A stretch of 6,761 bases of DNA. It comes from Bacillota bacterium (GTDB lineage Bacteria; Bacillota; Clostridia; DSM-8532). The notes below the pieces were generated by a model that was not told where the DNA came from, ran no database searches, and saw nothing but the letters and a program-made list of their open reading frames with translations. The stretch is taken from NCBI GenBank assembly GCA_023446675.1, contig JAEXPO010000647.1, positions 1-6,761 of the forward strand, written 5' to 3'. Both the position numbers and the translations under genes were made by a program. Positions 1 through 6,614 of the stretch are shown piece after piece. Every line of letters begins with the position of its first letter. The first letter of the stretch is position 1.

Positions 1-190
1 TTTCCGGCTTGTCCCAAATATCCACATCAACAACAAGGCTCTGGGTAAACTCACCGTCCCCCGTGAGCGGCCCTGTACCAAAGACGATATAAGGAAAAGC
101 AAGCTTTGGCGGAGCGTCCTCCGCATAGGTATCGGGCAGAATGCTCCGAAGAGCGGTGCAAAGGAACTGGTTAATCTGCGCTATCATCAT
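1..190 (-). CDS. Tail terminator / neck protein, HK97 gp11-like (DUF3168-type), 5' part only
   Basis: This is the first 63 codons of a gene that runs off the left edge. The visible protein begins MMIAQINQFLCTAL and continues through a LAFPYIVFG segment to QSLVVDVDIWDKPE. The order helix, 'FPYIVF' strand, then 'DVDIWD' strand is typical of the small tail-terminator/gp11-like proteins that cap the tail tube at the head-tail junction in HK97-type phages; these are usually about 110-130 residues. Two tandem ATG codons (190-188 and 187-185) could start it. A G-rich stretch, GAGGGAACCGGGG, lies just upstream. The start overlaps the end of the gp10-like gene by 20 bases, which suggests translational coupling. 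Family assignment is from remembered patterns; the C-terminal half cannot be seen. Confidence 0.72.
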   Translation of the reverse strand, partial: MMIAQINQFLCTALRSILPDTYAEDAPPKLAFPYIVFGTGPLTGDGEFTQSLVVDVDIWDKPE

Positions 191-620
191 CCCCGGTTCC
201 CTCGCTTTCATCAATTATCCCAAGGGCTTTGTTTTCGTCCTCAATGTATTGGAGGTATTGCCCTTCAATCCGCCGGATATCCTCAATATGGGCAAAGGTG
301 GTGTCCCGGACAATACCCCTCTTGGGCTGATTGCTGGAGCCCAGTTCACTATCCGCACCGTACCAGGTGCCGTGCTTCAGGCCAATCACAAGATCACCCT
401 CCTGCTTTCGCACCCAGAATTGAGTGGAACGGTAAATACGCTTATGCTTCTTCATGCCGGGCAGCTCCCTGAACTTTTCAATCATCCGTTTCCGGAGGAG
501 CTTGCCCACATCCTTTAGGGCCGCCCGTGTAAGCTCCTGGAGGGTGTATTTCGTGCGGTCTACCTTGGATATGTACTCCACACCGTTTTTTGTTATTTTA
601 ACGGGACTTGGAACAGCCAT
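171..620 (-). CDS. HK97 gp10-like neck / tail-completion protein
   Basis: This gene encodes a 149-residue protein with an ATG start and TAA stop. A basic N-terminal half includes a helical stretch 'AALKDVGKLLRKRMIEKF' (about residues 33-50). A core 'QFWVRKQEGDLVIGLKHGTWYG' follows (about 67-88), then 'PKRGIV' and an 'RRIEGQYLQYIEDENKALGIIDESE' region. That core is characteristic of the HK97 gp10 family found in Firmicutes phages. In this gene position the protein acts at the head-tail interface during tail completion. The C-terminus is strongly acidic (GDDDSAD). It begins 4 bases after the head-closure gene stops and overlaps the next gene by 20 bases. Its ribosome binding site is weak (GGGGGTTGAGGG), consistent with reinitiation from the upstream gene. 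Length and gene order fit; the exact structural role is inferred from the family. Confidence 0.85.
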   Translation of the reverse strand: MAVPSPVKITKNGVEYISKVDRTKYTLQELTRAALKDVGKLLRKRMIEKFRELPGMKKHKRIYRSTQFWVRKQEGDLVIGLKHGTWYGADSELGSSNQPKRGIVRDTTFAHIEDIRRIEGQYLQYIEDENKALGIIDESEGTGDDDSAD

Positions 621-624
621 ACCC

Positions 625-927
625 TCAACCCCCGCTCACCATGCCCTGGCAGACAAGCTCTGTGAATTCCCCGTCCTTGTCATAGGCCCGGATTATTTTA
701 TAAACCCTTTCTCCGGCCTGAAGGGCGGTTTCCTCGTTATAGTCGGCGCTGCGTACAATATACATCCGCTCCGCCCGCAGCCCCTGGGCCGCTGCCTGAT
801 AAAATTCGGACTGGCGGACAGAGGTTTTCTGTGCATACACCTGGCGGGAAACCGGGGTTTTAATTACATTCCCCCGGTCATTGGTGCCGGAAGTATAGGC
901 AATAAGCTTTATTACATCCTTAAACAT
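625..927 (-). CDS. Phage head closure protein (head-tail adaptor family)
   Basis: This is a 100-residue protein with an ATG start and TGA stop. It begins 'MFKDVIKLIAYTSGTNDRGN', followed by 'VYAQKTSVRQSEFYQAAAQG' and ends in a β-rich half with 'ERVYKIIRAYDKDGEFTELVCQG'. The pattern of an early β-strand, a 'vyA...SV..sEfyqA' segment, then 'R...ADY' and 'Y.I.R.Y.....TEL' matches the head-tail joining (Phage_H_T_join) family. These proteins close the connector channel after DNA packaging and give the tail its docking ring. A GGAGGTG Shine-Dalgarno lies within the end of the preceding connector gene (about 9 bases before the ATG), and the two genes overlap by 8 bases. The position between connector and gp10 supports the call. 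Confidence 0.87.
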   Translation of the reverse strand: MFKDVIKLIAYTSGTNDRGNVIKTPVSRQVYAQKTSVRQSEFYQAAAQGLRAERMYIVRSADYNEETALQAGERVYKIIRAYDKDGEFTELVCQGMVSGG

Positions 928-1213
928 CCTCCGGCACCTCCGTGTATTCCGCCGCCAGGGTGAGCCGCACCTTTATAAGGTCGTACACCCGCTGATACTT
1001 TTCGGAATCCTCGTTATTCAGCCCGAAATGAGCCTTGCAGTATACCGTCACCGCCTGATTTATTAAAGGATCCTCCGCGGACTCGTCAAGCTTGGCCGCC
1101 GTCACTCCGGACAGCCTCAAATCCAGGCGGGCCGCTTCCATAAGGCCGGTTATTTCCTCATCAAAGGCCTCCGCCGTTATGCGAAGGGCCGTTTTCACAG
1201 CGTCAAGAAGCAT
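920..1213 (-). CDS. Head-tail connector protein, gp6-like
   Basis: This is a small (97-residue), mainly helical protein with an ATG start and TAA stop. It begins 'MLLDAVKTALRITAEAFDEE', then 'ITGLMEAARLDLRLSGV', a 'DPLINQAVTVYCKAHFG' helix, and a 'YDLIKVRLTLAAEY' helix near the end. The opening 'vK..LRi....fDeEi..Li.aA..dL' is the signature of the gp6/gp15-like connector family. These proteins form a ring under the portal vertex to which the head-closure protein binds. The sequence GGGTGAGGGCAG directly upstream serves as the ribosome binding site. The gene starts 39 bases after the capsid stop codon; that gap shows no terminator-like hairpin, so it is probably on the capsid transcript. Confidence 0.87.
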   Translation of the reverse strand: MLLDAVKTALRITAEAFDEEITGLMEAARLDLRLSGVTAAKLDESAEDPLINQAVTVYCKAHFGLNNEDSEKYQRVYDLIKVRLTLAAEYTEVPEDV

Positions 1214-1252
1214 CTGCCCTCACCCGTCCTTTCCCTGCTCTGCTTATGTCCA

Positions 1253-2500
1253 TTAAGAGCCGGACTTTTTGAGATAGGCAAAAGCCCTGGTGGTGAGCAC
1301 ATCCCCGTCCACAATGGCATAGCCCATATAATCGGTATTTCTGGCCTTCATGTGGTCCTCGGTGTAAAGGGTCATGTTCTCGTTGCAGTTGAGGACATAA
1401 CCCTGGGCCGCATTGCCAAAAAGAATGCCATCCGTAGGAATGCTGTCGTCCGGCTTGACAGGCAGGCCGAACATACGGCCCACGCCTCCGGCTGTCACAT
1501 CGGGAATAAAAAGGGGCCGCCCGTCCAGGTCCTTAATTCCGGCCAGCCGGTTCCATATGGTGGTGCTTTTGGCATAAATGCTGGAGCCATTGACATAGGC
1601 GGCGCTTATTTTGGCCATGGCGGCGGTGAGGTCATCGTAATCCGGTTCGGTGGTGTATGTAACAATCTGAGGCGTTTGGGATTCTGCCTCAATAGCCGTA
1701 ATAATGCCTCTGGCCTGAGGCTTAAAGGTGTCCCCCTCACCGGGCTTTCCTTTTCCGGACACAATACCCTTGGCCAGAGCCGCGCCCATCTTCTCGGCAA
1801 GCTTGGTGGTAATATAGGCAATGAAGGCATCCATTGCCATTTTCTTAAGCTTCCAGGATACGGTGATGCATTTGGCCAGCTCACAGCCGGTAAGAGTCAG
1901 CTCACCGACAGCCACATCACTATCGCCCACTTCCGTTTCCTCGTCGTACCATTCGGCGTCGGTACCAGCAGCGGTTTCCTTCTTGATGGTGAGGTCACCG
2001 GGAACAAAGGTCATTTTGGCGTCCTTCAGGATGGGATAAAGGCCCTCGGCTTCCTTCCAGATACCGGCTGCCACTGTTTCGGGAATGACTACCGCATGAG
2101 TTCCGGCGGTCTGGGTAGCGTCAACGGGATTGAACTTGTTCATAATGGCCGATTCTGCTTCATTAAGCGCTTTGCCCATCATCATCTTGCCCCAGGCAGC
2201 AAGGTATTCCTGCTTTTCGTTTCTGGGGTTCTGCCGGGTGGAATCAATAACACCGGCTGCGGCAGATTCACCGGCACCGGCACCCTGGCCGGTTATATTC
2301 TGAATTACCGGATCGGCGGGAACCTGGTCTTTCAGAGCGTTCATATTGGCCTGGGCCTTTGCCTGGGCTTCATAGACGGAATCCAGATCCTTAATCTCCT
2401 TTTCCTTGGCCTCATAGTCTGTAATTTTCCCCTCGTTGATAAGGTTCTGGGCCTCCTCCAGGAGCTTTGCCCGCTTGGCAAGGTATTCCTTTCTGTTCAT
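1253..2500 (-). CDS. Major capsid protein, HK97 fold, with fused N-terminal delta (scaffold) domain
   Basis: This 415-residue protein forms the capsid shell. Residues about 1-58 are rich in Lys, Glu and Ala and predicted coiled coil, the delta/scaffold domain usual in HK97-type capsid proteins that lack a separate scaffold gene. A Gly/Ala-rich linker (about 71-83, 'GQGAGAGESAAAG') follows, and the prohead protease probably cleaves somewhere after the delta domain. The folded part has the conserved 'VVIPETVAAGIWKEAEGLYPILKDA' N-arm region (137-161), an E-loop-like segment (about 163-195, with Lys173-Lys174 near its tip), the spine-helix region 'MDAFIAYITTKLAEKMGAALAKGI' (223-246) and a C-terminal domain ending 'GDVLTTRAFAYLKKSGS'. 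The start is an ATG with AGAGGAG 7 bases upstream, overlapping the protease stop as ATGA. Stop is TAA. Whether the shell is cross-linked as in HK97 cannot be told from sequence alone. Confidence 0.95.
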   Translation of the reverse strand: MNRKEYLAKRAKLLEEAQNLINEGKITDYEAKEKEIKDLDSVYEAQAKAQANMNALKDQVPADPVIQNITGQGAGAGESAAAGVIDSTRQNPRNEKQEYLAAWGKMMMGKALNEAESAIMNKFNPVDATQTAGTHAVVIPETVAAGIWKEAEGLYPILKDAKMTFVPGDLTIKKETAAGTDAEWYDEETEVGDSDVAVGELTLTGCELAKCITVSWKLKKMAMDAFIAYITTKLAEKMGAALAKGIVSGKGKPGEGDTFKPQARGIITAIEAESQTPQIVTYTTEPDYDDLTAAMAKISAAYVNGSSIYAKSTTIWNRLAGIKDLDGRPLFIPDVTAGGVGRMFGLPVKPDDSIPTDGILFGNAAQGYVLNCNENMTLYTEDHMKARNTDYMGYAIVDGDVLTTRAFAYLKKSGS

Positions 2501-3201
2501 CGTTCTTCTCCTCTCAATTTTAAAAGATTCAACCTGGCGTTATAGGCGTCCAGGCTTTTCACGCTAATTCCCTGCGGGATTTTGCTGTAATCAAGCGCCC
2601 CCGCATAAGCTACGGCCTTTAAGTGTGCGGTTATTTCCATAGAAAAATACTGCGCTGCGGCTTCACCGGTCAGCCAGCTTTCAGCCTCCACCATCTGGCG
2701 GATAGCATCCATGCTGACGCCGGGCGCTAAATGCTGTGAATAGACGTTCAGTATGCCTTCCTCAATGGTATCCAGGGTGTCGGCCAGCTTCCGAAGCTCG
2801 GAGGCGTTGCCGGTTATATCCCCAATCAGGGGCTTATGGATCATGAAATAGGCGTTGCCGGGAATAATGAGCCGGTCACCGGCCAGAGCAATGACCGAAG
2901 CGATGGAGGCCGCCAGGCCGTCCACCCGGACGGTTTTCATGCCCGTATGACGCTTGAGCATGTTGTAAATGGCCATCCCAGCAAACACGGAGCCTCCGCC
3001 GCTATTGATGTAAATATTCAGATTTTTTCCCTTGGCCCCGTCAAGGAAGCGCTTCACTGCTTCCGGGTACTGGTCCGTATCATCCCAGGCCCCCCACCAG
3101 CTGCTCACAATATCCCCGTAAAAGTAGAGCTCCGCTGTTTCAGCCGTCGCATTCCGAATTTGCAGCAGGCTTGCCAGATTGTCCTGAGTTGGTCTTGGCA
3201 C
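2497..3201 (-). CDS. Prohead (head maturation) protease, ClpP-like serine protease; probable GTG start
   Basis: The protein is about 234 residues if started at GTG 3201-3199. It has the ClpP fold seen in many Firmicutes phages: 'ELYFYGDIVSSWWG' N-terminal strand, 'INSGGGSVFAGMAIYNML' (about 65-82), the nucleophile motif 'GLAASIAS' with catalytic Ser99, 'MIHKP' with catalytic His122, and 'AESWLTGEAA', where Glu174 occupies the position of the ClpP catalytic Asp (an acid here is common in phage members). It would remove the delta domain from the capsid protein during head maturation. The reading frame is open back to a GTG at 3210, but that GTG lies inside the Shine-Dalgarno GGAGGGAGGTGA (3218-3207). 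The GTG at 3201, 8 bases beyond GGAGG, is a much better start. The gene overlaps the portal end by 62 bases and the capsid start by 4, implying coupled translation. Confidence 0.93.
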   Translation of the reverse strand: MPRPTQDNLASLLQIRNATAETAELYFYGDIVSSWWGAWDDTDQYPEAVKRFLDGAKGKNLNIYINSGGGSVFAGMAIYNMLKRHTGMKTVRVDGLAASIASVIALAGDRLIIPGNAYFMIHKPLIGDITGNASELRKLADTLDTIEEGILNVYSQHLAPGVSMDAIRQMVEAESWLTGEAAAQYFSMEITAHLKAVAYAGALDYSKIPQGISVKSLDAYNARLNLLKLRGEER

Positions 3202-4420
3202 TTTCTTCACCTCCCTCCAGGGTACTTTCTGTTAGCAGCGCCTTTGCTTCCTGAAGCAGCCGCTCCGCCTTGTTCACTAAGGCGGTATCCAGCCGCCGGA
3301 TAGGCTTATCCCCGCCCTCAATAGGGCCCATGTTTAGCACCCAGCGCCATTCATTGGGCAGCATAGCCCCCCTGTCCACCATTTGCATTAAATTAAGCTT
3401 GGTGCTCATGGAAGCGTATTGCAGACTGGAAGCCTCAAAGATGATTTTATTTCCAAAGCCTCTTTCCTTGCGGGTGAAGCATTTCCGGGTGTATTCCCCG
3501 CTCATCTGCATGGCCAACGGTTCAATTTCGCTTTCATAATAGGCGTTCCACTGGTCCTCCGTGTATTTGCTTTGAACTATGGCATCGTTGGTATTAAAAA
3601 AGCTATATATCCGCTGCGTGGTTCTATCCATTTGGGCCGCATTGGGTACATAGCTTTCCGGTTTAATCTGATCCACATCGTATTTGGGGTCCGTGGCTGC
3701 CGCTCCCCCGGACTCTGAATCAATGGAAAGATAATTCCTTGCAAACTCTTTTACATTCTTTTGGATATCCTCGGGCTTAAGTACTGACTTGAACTTCAGG
3801 AGCCACTTAATCACATTGCTGTTCTGCACAGCCTTTACAATGCCCTGGTCGGTGGTGCTTACAATCTCCATCAGCGCGGTAATGGCCGCCGCGGGACTCT
3901 CTCCGAAAATATCATTTTCATTGAAGTCCTGCCTTAAATGGATAATGTCCCGGTAAGAGAAGGTGGTTATTTTACCGTTCCGCAGGGTGAACTTCAAAAG
4001 AAGCTCGCCGGTTTTTTCATAAATTGCTTCCACCGCCACGCAAGGAATGGGAAAGAGCTGATAGGGATAACCCCATTCATCCCGGACAATCAGGGCAAAA
4101 GCGTTATTGTTCAGCGCAAGCTGGGTGGCAAGCTTTTCCTGGAGCATTTGCCCAATCATAAAGGGGTTCGGCTCTTCCAGAAGGAAGCGCATATAAGGGT
4201 CAGGGTTGGTTTTCAAGCCTTCCGTGCTTTCCCGGATATGCTTGGCCAGGAGCTTTCCCACCGCCTTAGCCTTAGGCCGGACGCAGGAGCGCACAATATC
4301 CGATTCATACAGCCGCCCGTTCCAGGTGTAGAAGCCGTTGCCCCGCTCTGTGACCATCTGCAAGGCATAGCCCGCATTATTGTACACTTTGTTTTTGAAT
4401 AACCGTTGGAATATTCCCAA
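3140..4420 (-). CDS. Phage portal protein (HK97 family); probable TTG start
   Basis: This dodecameric ring protein forms the DNA entry vertex, docking the terminase outside and the connector later. From TTG 4420-4418 the protein is 426 residues and begins MGIFQRLFKNK, the usual opening of this family. An ATG 18 bases upstream (4438) would add only six residues, and the Shine-Dalgarno would fall within that extension. Family landmarks are 'SDIVRSCVRPKAKAVGKL' (early helix), 'RFLLEEPNPFMIGQMLQEKLATQLALNNNAF', 'PYQLFPIPCVAVE', 'DIIHLRQDFNENDIFGESPAAAI' and 'EIEPLAMQMSGEYTRKCFT'. The C-terminus beyond 'LLTES' is low-complexity and polar (EGGEESAKTNSGQSG), probably disordered. The gene begins 23 bases after the large terminase stop and its last 62 bases are shared with the protease gene. 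No internal stops. Confidence 0.94.
   Translation of the reverse strand: MGIFQRLFKNKVYNNAGYALQMVTERGNGFYTWNGRLYESDIVRSCVRPKAKAVGKLLAKHIRESTEGLKTNPDPYMRFLLEEPNPFMIGQMLQEKLATQLALNNNAFALIVRDEWGYPYQLFPIPCVAVEAIYEKTGELLLKFTLRNGKITTFSYRDIIHLRQDFNENDIFGESPAAAITALMEIVSTTDQGIVKAVQNSNVIKWLLKFKSVLKPEDIQKNVKEFARNYLSIDSESGGAAATDPKYDVDQIKPESYVPNAAQMDRTTQRIYSFFNTNDAIVQSKYTEDQWNAYYESEIEPLAMQMSGEYTRKCFTRKERGFGNKIIFEASSLQYASMSTKLNLMQMVDRGAMLPNEWRWVLNMGPIEGGDKPIRRLDTALVNKAERLLQEAKALLTESTLEGGEESAKTNSGQSGKPAANSECDG
3207..3218 (-). promoter_or_regulatory. Ribosome binding site that decides the protease start
   Basis: The minus strand reads GGAGGGAGGTGA, a near-perfect Shine-Dalgarno. Its GGAGG core (3214-3210) is 8 bases from the GTG at 3201-3199. 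The only earlier in-frame start, GTG 3210-3208, is part of the site itself and so cannot use it. The site lies inside the coding sequence of the portal gene. Confidence 0.75.
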
Positions 4421-4424
4421 GGGT

Positions 4425-4434
4425 TCACCGCCTT
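4425..4434 (-). promoter_or_regulatory. Ribosome binding site supporting a TTG start for the portal gene
   Basis: The minus strand reads AAGGCGGTGA, one mismatch from the ideal AAGGAGGTGA. Its GGCGG core ends 7 bases before TTG 4420-4418. The upstream ATG at 4438 precedes this site, so it cannot be served by it. TTG initiation therefore fits better and gives the family-typical N-terminus MGIF. Confidence 0.7.
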
Positions 4435-4443
4435 TCATTAGCT

Positions 4444-5202
4444 TTAAATCATGTTCATGTAGTCCTGCATTTTATCCTGAAGAACCACATAGGCGTCCAG
4501 GAGCGCCGCCAGACCATCAATGCGTCGGCGCTGGTTTTTGGTTTTGCTGGGCTGGATATTCAGGTTCTTGTCCGTCTCAATAGCCGTATTGCTCAAACAC
4601 CATTTGTCTATGGGATTGTTGTTGTACACAATAAGCTTGCTTTCCAGGTCGGCCCCCAGCTTCTTCATGGGGCCGGAGAGGGTTTTCTTGCCTTGAATAA
4701 CCGGAACCATGGCTTCCACTCCAAAATATTGAGTCATTTCTTCCACCCAGTACTTGGCGGACCAGGAATCATAACCAATCCAGGGAAGGTATACCCCGTA
4801 GTCGTTCATCACTTCCAGGAACCATTCGGTAACATACTTGGCATGAACGCTGTTCCCTGGGCAGGTTCGCAATAGGCCTTGCTCGTGCCAGTTGTCGTAG
4901 GGAATGTTATCTTCCTTGGCCCTGGTTTCAAGAAGGTCCTCCGGCAGCCAGTACATTTGAAGAACATAGGTGTTTTCATCCTCCGGCACTTTGAAAAGAA
5001 CCTTGGCAGCGGTGAGGTCGGTGGTACTGGAAAGGTCAACGCCGCCAATGCCATACTTGGGTTTGAGGGTCTGAAGGTCGAACAGCTCCGTGTTATTAAG
5101 CTGTTCAAAGGTAAGCCAGGCTTCGCTGGAAGTTTCACGAATATTAAAATCCTTGCAAAGAAGGTTTTTCACCTTGTATGGGTTGGCTTTGGCCTGGTCC
5201 AC
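4444..5202 (-). pseudogene. C-terminal fragment of the large terminase, nuclease domain
   Basis: After the second TAA the frame stays open from 5436 to the normal TAA at 4446-4444. The first possible start codon of ATG, GTG or TTG type is a GTG at 5202 (codon 319), without a ribosome binding site. The piece contains the whole RNase H-like nuclease with its three acidic positions (Asp374, Asp463, Asp547 of the full-length count). It lacks the ATPase and the coupling motif. An automated annotation may call it as a separate terminase gene; it is better read as the tail of one broken gene. Confidence 0.45.
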
Positions 5203-5436
5203 CTTTTCTTTGAGTTGAGAAACGCTTTTAATGGTACCCAGGCCGGGGTTGGCTTTTATCCAGCAATCGGGGTCTGTCCATTCGTCCCGTTTGTCTAGCT
5301 CATAGATAATGGGAAGAAGCCGATCATTCTTCCGGCCGCCGGGATCACCGTAGCCATTAATAACCTGCTCGGCCTCTTCGTATTTGTTGTCATAAACACA
5401 TTCCCGAATAGTACCGGCGGTGGTGGTTATGAAAAT

Positions 5437-5658
5437 TTAGGGCTGCTCCCTGGCGGTTTTGCCGTCAACAATAACGTCATACAGGTTCATGTCCTGCCAG
5501 GCGTGAATTTCATCCATGAGGGCGCCGTGGACATTGAGTCCGTCCAGGGTGTCGGAGTCGGAACCCAGGGGCTTAAAAAAGCTGTCGTTGAATTCGCTGA
5601 CCATTTCACCCACAAGGGGCTTAATGCGCTTAAGCAGCACAGGCGATTTCTTTACCAT
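5437..5658 (-). pseudogene. Middle fragment of the large terminase, between the two TAA codons
   Basis: The open stretch between the stops runs from codon 149 to 239; the first ATG in it is codon 167 (5658). It holds the end of the ATPase domain: 'MVKKSPVLLKRIKPLV', then Walker B 'VHGALMDEIHAW'. No Shine-Dalgarno is seen before the ATG (GAAGCCAAGCGC precedes it), so independent translation is unlikely. Confidence 0.4.
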
Positions 5659-5712
5659 GCGCTTGGCTTCAAGCCAGATAATTTTCGCCTGGTCCCGTTT
5701 GGTGGCGGCAGC

Positions 5713-6156
5713 TTACACCTCCGCGCCCGGCTCACCATCGGCAATCATGAGGTACAGGCCGATAGCCGCCGCCAGAGTGGATTTACCGTTTTTACGGGCA
5801 ACCACCAAAAGCACTTCCTGGTGCTTCCGGGTACCGTCCACCTTATGCACAAAGCCGAAGGTGGCTGCAACAAGGGCTTTCTGCCACAGCTCCAGGAGGA
5901 AGGGCTTGCCGCCAAGCTTACCCTTTGAGTGCTTGCAATAGCTTTCTATGAAGTCAATGGCGTGCTGGGCCTTGCTATGGTCATACACCCATACGGACTT
6001 CCGGTCATTGATAATGCTTACAAGCTCTCTATATACCTTGTAAACCTTCTGGCTGACCTTCCCCCGGTTCCGCTGAATCCATTGGTAATATTTGAGGACA
6101 GGATTTGTATCCGGATCAAAGCCGACATAGCCAAGCTGACGGGCCGTAGAGCTCAT
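5713..6156 (-). CDS. N-terminal fragment of the large terminase, up to the first TAA
   Basis: This is the only part of the broken terminase with a normal start, since it is translationally coupled to the small subunit by ATGA. It would yield 147 residues: an N-terminal region 'DPDTNPVLKYYQWIQ', the segment 'HAIDFIESYCKHSKGKLGGK' preceding 'PFLLELWQKALVAATFGF', and the Walker A-like P-loop, ending 'GEPGAEV'. It lacks Walker B, the coupling motif and the whole nuclease, so it should not act as a motor alone. Confidence 0.55.
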   Translation of the reverse strand: MSSTARQLGYVGFDPDTNPVLKYYQWIQRNRGKVSQKVYKVYRELVSIINDRKSVWVYDHSKAQHAIDFIESYCKHSKGKLGGKPFLLELWQKALVAATFGFVHKVDGTRKHQEVLLVVARKNGKSTLAAAIGLYLMIADGEPGAEV

Positions 6157-6521
6157 TTGTTCTTCACAAAGCTGTCGAAGCCATCATCCTTCTCCGGTTT
6201 CACGTCCTTAGGCAAAAGGTCGGTGAGCTGCTTCATTACTGTCATGTGATTTTTACTCAGGGAGGTGTACACCTCCACGGCAGCGGATTTCTTTATACCC
6301 CGCTGGTTTTCCCCGTTTTGGTATTCCTCCGTGGTTCCGTTCAGATTGATTTCCTCCCGGAGCTCCGACAGGGTAGCCGCCATGAAAGCGGCATTTTCAA
6401 TTAAGGAGGCAACGGCCTTTTTGGTCTTGGGCTCCAGGCCGGAAAACTTCTGATTCAGCCGGGCCATTTCTCGCTTTATTTCCTTCTGCCTTTCCTCTTC
6501 TGTGCGTAATTGCTGCTTCAT
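6153..6521 (-). CDS. terS: Terminase small subunit, P27-like family
   Basis: This is a 122-residue protein when started at ATG 6521-6519. An ATG 18 bases upstream (6539) adds MERGER but has no ribosome binding site, whereas GAGGTGA (6532-6526) lies 7 bases (from its GAGG) before the downstream ATG. The N-terminal part is charged and helical ('QLRTEEERQKEIKREMARL'). The middle 'KKAVASLIENAAFMAATLSELREEI' is a long helix. The C-terminus reads 'YTSLSKNHMTVMKQLTDLLP' and ends 'DDGFDSFVKNK', like the 'Y.....l.kl...Lp...d.FdeF' end of P27-type small terminases. This subunit recognises the packaging site and stimulates the large subunit, whose ATG overlaps its TGA. Family call rests on pattern, position and size. 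Confidence 0.82.
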   Translation of the reverse strand: MKQQLRTEEERQKEIKREMARLNQKFSGLEPKTKKAVASLIENAAFMAATLSELREEINLNGTTEEYQNGENQRGIKKSAAVEVYTSLSKNHMTVMKQLTDLLPKDVKPEKDDGFDSFVKNK

Positions 6522-6525
6522 CCTC

Positions 6526-6532
6526 TCACCTC
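6526..6532 (-). promoter_or_regulatory. Ribosome binding site for the small terminase
   Basis: GAGGTGA on the minus strand, with its GAGG core 7 bases before ATG 6521-6519. It sits downstream of the alternative ATG at 6539 and therefore favours the shorter protein. Confidence 0.7.
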
Positions 6533-6551
6533 TTTCCATGTTTCACTACAC

Positions 6552-6614
6552 CCCCCTATAGGACGGCTTGTGTATTCTTCGGAGGGTTGCCCTTCGGTCC
6601 CCGTCTGTAGGGGG
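6552..6614. repeat. Nested inverted repeat in the gap before the small terminase; possible cos/packaging or leader structure
   Basis: The outer arms are CCCCCTATAGGACGG (6552-6566) and CCGTCTGTAGGGGG (6601-6614), complementary except for one mismatch and one unpaired base. Inside them lies a second hairpin, about 6579-6597, with GGAGGG and CCCTTC pairing around a 3-base TTG loop. The whole 114-base gap (6540-6653) is noncoding and has unusual homopolymer runs: C6 at 6551-6556 and G7 at 6629-6635. A GC-rich, dyad-containing region between an HNH gene and the small terminase is where cos sites occur in HNH-carrying cos phages. The cos function is inference; a structured mRNA leader is an alternative. 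Confidence 0.55.

Larger units (their letters stand above)
4444..6156 (-). pseudogene. terL: Terminase large subunit (HK97/Terminase_1 type), interrupted by two in-frame TAA codons
   Basis: Read straight through, this is one frame of 570 codons, the normal length for the ATPase-nuclease that cuts and pumps phage DNA into the prohead. All key motifs are present: Walker A-like 'ARKNGKST' (120-127), Walker B 'ALMDE' with Asp215-Glu216, the coupling motif 'TTTAG' (244-248), and nuclease acids Asp374 ('GVDLSS'), Asp463 ('GYDSWS') and Asp547 ('RIDGLAAL'). Codon 148 (5713-5715) is TAA within 'PGAEV*AAATKRDQAK', where relatives have Tyr. Codon 240 (5437-5439) is TAA within 'REQP*IFITTTAG', where relatives usually have Leu. 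There is no frameshift, insertion or deletion. The ATG overlaps the small terminase stop as ATGA and there is no clear separate ribosome binding site. As written no functional motor can be made without readthrough. Sequence error is the main alternative to genuine decay. Confidence 0.9.

Noticed and set aside
141..963. Plus-strand open frames opposite the neck genes (141-518, 454-963)
   Set aside because: They lie antisense to well-recognised phage genes, lack convincing ribosome binding sites and show no known domain.
1214..1252. Possible terminator or promoter in the gap between capsid and connector genes
   Set aside because: The 39 bases contain only the connector ribosome binding site; there is no hairpin with a T-tract and no recognisable -10/-35 pair.
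1352..2545. 397-codon open frame on the plus strand, antisense to the capsid gene
   Set aside because: It is in exact codon register opposite the capsid gene, where antisense stops arise only from sense TTA, CTA or TCA codons, which this gene avoids. The translation has no recognisable domain and a composition typical of a shadow frame.
5437..5715. Intron or intein interrupting the large terminase
   Set aside because: The flanking conserved motifs join directly across each TAA codon with no extra sequence, so nothing is inserted.
4444..6156. Genome-wide reassignment of TAA to an amino acid
   Set aside because: TAA also serves as the natural stop of the capsid, gp6-like, gp10-like and terminase genes at family-typical lengths. 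The two internal TAA codons also replace different expected residues (Tyr and Leu), which one reassignment cannot explain.
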